Shown: positions 53,101-55,406 of the stretch, piece by piece
How positions within the stretch are numbered: position 1 is the first letter of the stretch
Layout: the number at the start of each line of letters is the position of its first letter
Assembly: GCF_000496755.2 (NCBI RefSeq)
Contig: NZ_AYKS02000029.1
Span: forward strand, 1 to 55,406
Reading direction: 5' to 3'
From: Serratia sp. DD3
Lineage (GTDB): Bacteria > Pseudomonadota > Gammaproteobacteria > Enterobacterales > Enterobacteriaceae
Length of the DNA: 55,406 bases
Notes under the pieces: generated by a model
Databases searched by the model: none
The model's input: the letters and a program-made list of their open reading frames with translations, nothing else
Told to the model about the DNA's origin: nothing
Position numbers and translations under genes: made by a program

Positions 53101-55406
53101 TTAACCACCACTAGCTCTACGCTGGTGTTTGACGGTCTTGCCGGTATCGTTGCTCAAACCCTGCAAGGTATCGCTGGCTCCACCGTCAGTATTGATAACA
53201 GCGCCGATATGTCTCTAACCGGCAATAACACCGCCTTCAACGGGCTGTTTGCTATTGATGGCGACAGCCAATTGACCGTCGGCTTGCAACAAAACCTGGG
53301 CAATGGTGCGGTAGATATCGCCAACGGCAGCACCTTGCAGTTCCTGAACTATGCTGGCAATGTGCCCACAGATCTGGCCAATACCCTGACTGGCAGCGGG
53401 ACTTGGTGGATCAACAATAGCAATATCACCTTGGCAGATAACACTACTCGGTTGACTGGCTTCGATGGCCTGATAGACATCAACGGCAATGCCCGCTTGA
53501 CCCTGAATGAGCTCACCAGCCTCAATGCCGCTACCCAGTTTAATGTGCAGGGAACGGGCGATAATCTCGATATCACCACATCTGGTCTGTTCAATTTCAA
53601 TTATGCGCTGACCGGCAGCGGTACAGTGAATGTGGATACCGCCGGCCAGGCCTTCAGCTTTGGCAATGCGGTAGGGGCTCTGTTTGGCGGTGATGTACAC
53701 CTCAACAGCAGCACCTTCTCACTGGCTGGGGCCAATACCGCGGCGCTCACCGCTGCCACGCTGGTGCTGGAAAACGGCAACACCACCACCGTCGGGGTAT
53801 CCGGTACTGCCAGCAACCAGACTATCGGCAACCTGACCCTCAACGGCGGCACCCTGCAGTTTTATAGTGGCACGGCTACCAGCGCCGAGAGTACCCTGAC
53901 CACCGACACGTTCACCGCCAATAGCGGGATCATTGACATACTCGGGCCGCAGTCTGCCCCGAACACTGGGGGGTCGTTACTCAATCAGATCGGTAATAAC
54001 TCTGGCAAGGCACTGATTTTCTCCAACAATGCCACCAATATCGACAACCTGACACTGCACCTCAATGGCGCGGCTGTGCCCAATCAACCACTGGCTTTTG
54101 ACCTGACCCAGAACAGCCTGACCGTCGCCCAGGGGATCTATGATTACGGCCTGTCGAATACCCGTGGCACAGACAACGGGTTGTTCCTCAATTTTAGCCT
54201 GATCCAGCTCAACCTGATTGAAGATGGGGCAAATGCTCTGGTGGTAGCCACCGATGCCAACCCGGGCAGCAATCATGACTTGTCGGTGCTGGTGACTGGG
54301 GATGGGGGGATCGTTCTGGATGCGTCCGCAGCACCACTCACCATCTCCAACGGGGGCAACACCTACGGCGGTACCACCCGGGCGACCGGCGGCACGGTGC
54401 TGTTGGGGGCAAGCAATGCCCTGGGGCAGACCCAACTGTTAACGGTGGATAGCGACGCCCTGTTCGATATGGCCGGTTTCACCCAGACCGTCGGTGCACT
54501 GGATAACCTCGGTGCCCTGACGCTCAATGGCGGCACCCTTAATCTACTGGATGGGGGCACTTCCACCGCCGCCGATGGCCTAGCCGGTGCCGGCAACTTG
54601 AATGTGCTGGGGGGCAGCTTAATCCTGAGTGCTGATAACAGCACCCTGTCTGCTATCACTACCATTGCCAGTGGTGCCGACATCACCTTAACCAATGCCG
54701 GTACCCTCGGTGACAGTGATATCACCGTTGCTGGCGCCCTGAACTTCAACCGTGACGGCAGCTTCGACAACCAACTCAGTGGTGACGGAGTAGTTAATAC
54801 CAACGCCAACGTCCAACTGACTGGCGAGAGCGACTTTATCGGCACCCAGGCTATCAATGCCGGTGGCACCCTGACGGTAACCCAAGCTAACAATCTGGGG
54901 GCCGACAGTGCCACGGTGGATTTAACCACCGATACCTCCACTTTGGTGTTTAACGGCCTGCAGGGTATCGTTGCTCAAACCCTGCAAGGTATCGCTGGCT
55001 CCACCGTCAGTATTGATAACAGCGCCGATATGTCACTGACTGGTGATAACAGCAGCTTCAACGGGCTGTTTGCCATTGATGGCAATAGCCAATTGACCGT
55101 CGGCTTGCAGCAAAACCTGGGTAATGGCGTGGTAGACATCGCCAGCGGCAGTACCCTGCAGTTCCTGAACTTTGCCGGTAATGTGCCGTCGATGCTCGCC
55201 AACACCCTCACCGGCAGTGGTACCTGGTGGCTCAACAACAGCAATATCAATCTGGCGGGCAACACTACTCGGTTGACTGGCTTCGATGGCCTGATCGACA
55301 TCAACGGTAATGCCCGTTTGACTCTGGATGAACTCACCAGTCTCGATCCCGCTACCCGGTTTAATGTGCAGGGAACAGGCGATAACCTGGATATCACCAC
55401 CGCTGG
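47140..55406 (+). CDS. Giant autotransporter adhesin, partial (window ends inside it)
   Basis: The frame is open from ATG 47140 to the end of the window, more than 2750 residues. It begins MNKVYKVIWNAVLRIFVVASELAK, the extended signal peptide region (ESPR) of large type V secreted proteins. A second basic and hydrophobic stretch follows, ending FAPFNPVYA|ITQ near residue 76 as the likely cleavage site. The rest is beta-helix passenger: rich in Gly, Asn, Thr and Ser, with one Cys pair early (QQCLDMGTACAL) and many autotransporter-associated strand repeats (NDYTGNTSVNGGILNVGANQALG). From about 50560 it consists of homologous units of roughly 600 residues. The beta-barrel translocator must lie beyond the window. 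Size and repeats suggest a Yersinia Yap/AIDA-like surface adhesin; the exact name cannot be given. Confidence 0.9.
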   Translation, partial: MNKVYKVIWNAVLRIFVVASELAKNKQKKSSSGNSLLPDNPQRLHSLNNKKSKLFKISAITVTLLSVFAPFNPVYAITQQQCLDMGTACALINNRADLLEALSPTGTATTLLLTQNVNYAGAAVVPISQNRSNRQNIIIDGGGHSITFGVMAFEVPAADNVPPTNWPGQNATLTFTNFSNFISTTGTTGSAHLVSAQIVALNMTVIMENNAILLNNKLVAFGPDTPSGTPNNNSILRLGDNGPSVLNMGAFRQWGVASKVELTGTLALTIIPGAFPAVFWSNANAANSIIHFTSTSDASFLSSVAGNANVRLTNGPANNTINADNATYNFIIDDGAKVNLNITGQNVLGISNFGVQIGSYDPLTGFGPGAVVQLNNWSNTTVPAPVINHQISNLPSTNATAAIFNGPTSPYDVIYNLATGSIIVAANNTLVSGIIARKTTGTGNIYIRSGALISDGTANVSLGTGITAETTATTATGNILVKNEGTILKATGILQRISSTVGTGKVINQGVITSTVAGINLLSNIPDRIAMSIDNTNGVINANTGSAINIGSANIDLDLLGGELNVNGTDPAINVNPDNAGTHTITGVNVNINSDATAITSGSLSTFNLYDNTFSTIDGALFKEISGLNFLYGTRNNIINISGAGRGIYRSFNGIDLTNAYLTINANGAGSIGLSTAGVQDGDANIIVGTNTIINSTAGSAIDFQNGIPQSLTNYGEINGSVSMGNSGNTIINNGTLYSLDSGSGDDTLTFNPNSISQGLIDLSDGNNTVNIYDGSYVNSINTASGDDIFNIIDLTPNSNTMLGGLDAGAGNNTLNFINSIRALNLATRLENFNNINIDATSIITLADSNNISSGSQVNLTDTTSQLLFGDTYNGQFGGILAGTGAATVQNGANVTLVNASPFLGDWTVDNGGILNASQEDQLGAGSVYLAGLLNLTTISNFNKQLIGSGTLHVDANNNSFGFGANVGLGFTGLMDMNNGSFALTPANAQVLSNATLRGSANSLITVPTGNSQIGNLSLNGGTIQFADGGVITTGLLNVEAASVVQLDTASLTDGNLLDLDVGDLTTLVDSSNTLSAGQLNSLYLQDLSGNALSNGSLIDYLQNGNLVAINTYNFALSSDPGLKISYAPTQIDLQTAQTLTLSSVGATDSTLSARVTGSGNLAIGSDNIALTLNNTLNDYTGNTSVNGGILNVGANQALGNTNTLTVANTATLNLSGYSQTVDSLVNDGSFNFAGGTLTLRSGGSSNSVGGLNGGGVLNINGGTFTVNGANSLFSAQTTIATGANATLNAADALGNSNIVVDGTLNLNGADTAFDNTLSGAGLVNINNDLVFTGNNQALSGAIDINANSSLTIDQTNQLGTADIDLTAGSSQLILDNLQGNLANTLSGVAGATVSVENGSNTTLIGTNTLFDGLFAIDGTSQLIVASDQPLGTATIDIATGGQFIFNNYLSGVLSALNNDITGTGTWLLNGSNIDLANNSHLSTFGGTVRINDGSSLTLDNQTALNANTIFDVVNGLDSLNIQGNAAFALANQLTGNGWVYVDNNGQSFDFTNSNNQFTGNLVLQNTQFVLNGLNTSTLTNADLTLDTGSNTTVGVTGVASNETIGNLSLNGGTLNFYGDLLNESTITTDNLLASSGIINIAGGITWNDAGSSLLNQMANNASMALIYANIATGIDNLTLHIDDTEVTNQSVASDLIQNNLRVAQGLYNYALSNTRGADNGLFLNFNLIQLNLIEDGQDALLVATDATPGSNHDLLALVTGAGGIVLDASAAPLTISNSGNNYSGTTRVTGGTVLLGASNSLGLTQLLTVDSNALLNMAGFTQTVGELNNLGALTLNGGTLTNDGLLTNAGTLNLAGGTLNLLGGGTSTATDGLAGAGNLNVSGGSLILSADNSTLSAITTIAAGADVTLTNTGTLGNGDINIAGVLNFNRDGSFGNRLRGNGMANTNANVQLTGNSDFIGTQSVNAGGTLTVTEAHNLGADSATVDLTTTSSTLVFDGLAGIVAQTLQGIAGSTVSIDNSADMSLTGNNTAFNGLFAIDGDSQLTVGLQQNLGNGAVDIANGSTLQFLNYAGNVPTDLANTLTGSGTWWINNSNITLADNTTRLTGFDGLIDINGNARLTLNELTSLNAATQFNVQGTGDNLDITTSGLFNFNYALTGSGTVNVDTAGQAFSFGNAVGALFGGDVHLNSSTFSLAGANTAALTAATLVLENGNTTTVGVSGTASNQTIGNLTLNGGTLQFYSGTATSAESTLTTDTFTANSGIIDILGPQSAPNTGGSLLNQIGNNSGKALIFSNNATNIDNLTLHLNGAAVPNQPLAFDLTQNSLTVAQGIYDYGLSNTRGTDNGLFLNFSLIQLNLIEDGANALVVATDANPGSNHDLSVLVTGDGGIVLDASAAPLTISNGGNTYGGTTRATGGTVLLGASNALGQTQLLTVDSDALFDMAGFTQTVGALDNLGALTLNGGTLNLLDGGTSTAADGLAGAGNLNVLGGSLILSADNSTLSAITTIASGADITLTNAGTLGDSDITVAGALNFNRDGSFDNQLSGDGVVNTNANVQLTGESDFIGTQAINAGGTLTVTQANNLGADSATVDLTTDTSTLVFNGLQGIVAQTLQGIAGSTVSIDNSADMSLTGDNSSFNGLFAIDGNSQLTVGLQQNLGNGVVDIASGSTLQFLNFAGNVPSMLANTLTGSGTWWLNNSNINLAGNTTRLTGFDGLIDINGNARLTLDELTSLDPATRFNVQGTGDNLDITTA
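50560..55406 (+). repeat. Tandem passenger-domain repeats, about 1.8 kb each
   Basis: Units begin near 50640, 52460 and 54330 with the NNY(T/S)G-T-V-GG strand motif. Units 2 and 3 match closely: the stretch at 52303 recurs 1878 bases later at 54181. After a 57-base in-frame deletion in unit 3 the offset becomes 1821 (53161 against 54982). Unit 1 is more diverged. Unit 3 is cut by the window end. The shared stretches are nearly identical at DNA level, so the second duplication is recent or homogenised. Confidence 0.85.

Noticed and set aside
52485..53111. Leftward open frames inside the autotransporter (also 47476-51389 and 53215-55400)
   Set aside because: Antisense shadows created by the repetitive, Gly/Asn/Thr-rich codons of the autotransporter; they recur in each repeat unit.
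50560..55406. CRISPR-like or satellite repeat array
   Set aside because: The repeats are long, in frame and encode beta-helix passenger segments; there are no short repeat-spacer units anywhere in the window.

Overview
The window looks like a chromosomal segment of an Enterobacterales bacterium, most probably a Yersinia or close relative. This rests on an argU-type tRNA beside folD and ybcJ, a complete fucose operon, and a very large autotransporter with an extended signal peptide. The species cannot be fixed from sequence alone.

There are two halves. Positions 1-33205 are an accessory island abutting the 3' end of tRNA-Arg(TCT), with a P4-type integrase (31823-33031) reading away from the tRNA. 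Its far end is outside the window. Positions 33206-55406 look like ordinary chromosome: argU, folD, ybcJ, a fucose regulon and the start of an autotransporter adhesin.

The island, left to right: (i) IS3-family copy 1, cut by the window edge; (ii) a leftward operon of ribbon-helix-helix regulator, C5-cytosine methyltransferase and McrB-like GTPase; (iii) IS debris; (iv) two rightward DUF262 (GmrSD-like) genes; (v) a leftward pair of unknown gene plus XRE/ImmA-IrrE metallopeptidase, with an orphan transposase OrfA beyond; (vi) a CP4/P4-like module: Gp2-HerA ATPase fusion, Gp2-type replication protein, AlpA, an unknown protein, EcsC-like, YaaW-like, WYL regulator, small envelope proteins, ArdB/KlcA antirestriction, RadC-like, the CbeA-CbtA antitoxin-toxin pair and DUF4942; (vii) IS3-family copy 2, complete and inverted relative to copy 1; (viii) an McrC-like nuclease; (ix) an IS66 remnant; (x) a two-gene unit coding for a DGQHR-like protein and a protein with a HEPN-type RxxxxH motif; (xi) two integrase C-terminal remnants and the intact integrase.

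The clearest structural result is that the McrB-like gene (ends 832) and the McrC-like gene (starts 26587) are one operon torn apart. The 3-bp target duplication ATG is split between the McrB side of IS copy 1 and the McrC side of IS copy 2. Removing the IS and re-inverting the 24.5 kb between the copies restores methyltransferase-mcrB-mcrC with a 3-bp gap, the LlaJI-type restriction-modification layout.

The fucose region holds fucI-fucK-fucU-fucR on the + strand. On the - strand are a ribose-type ABC importer, a LacI-family regulator, fucA and fucO. Three copies of a GYTAACTCRAAYTAGC-like operator (before the LacI gene and in the divergent promoter region) suggest that the LacI protein ties these units together, with CRP-like sites beside them. 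No fucP permease is present, so the ABC importer probably supplies the sugar.
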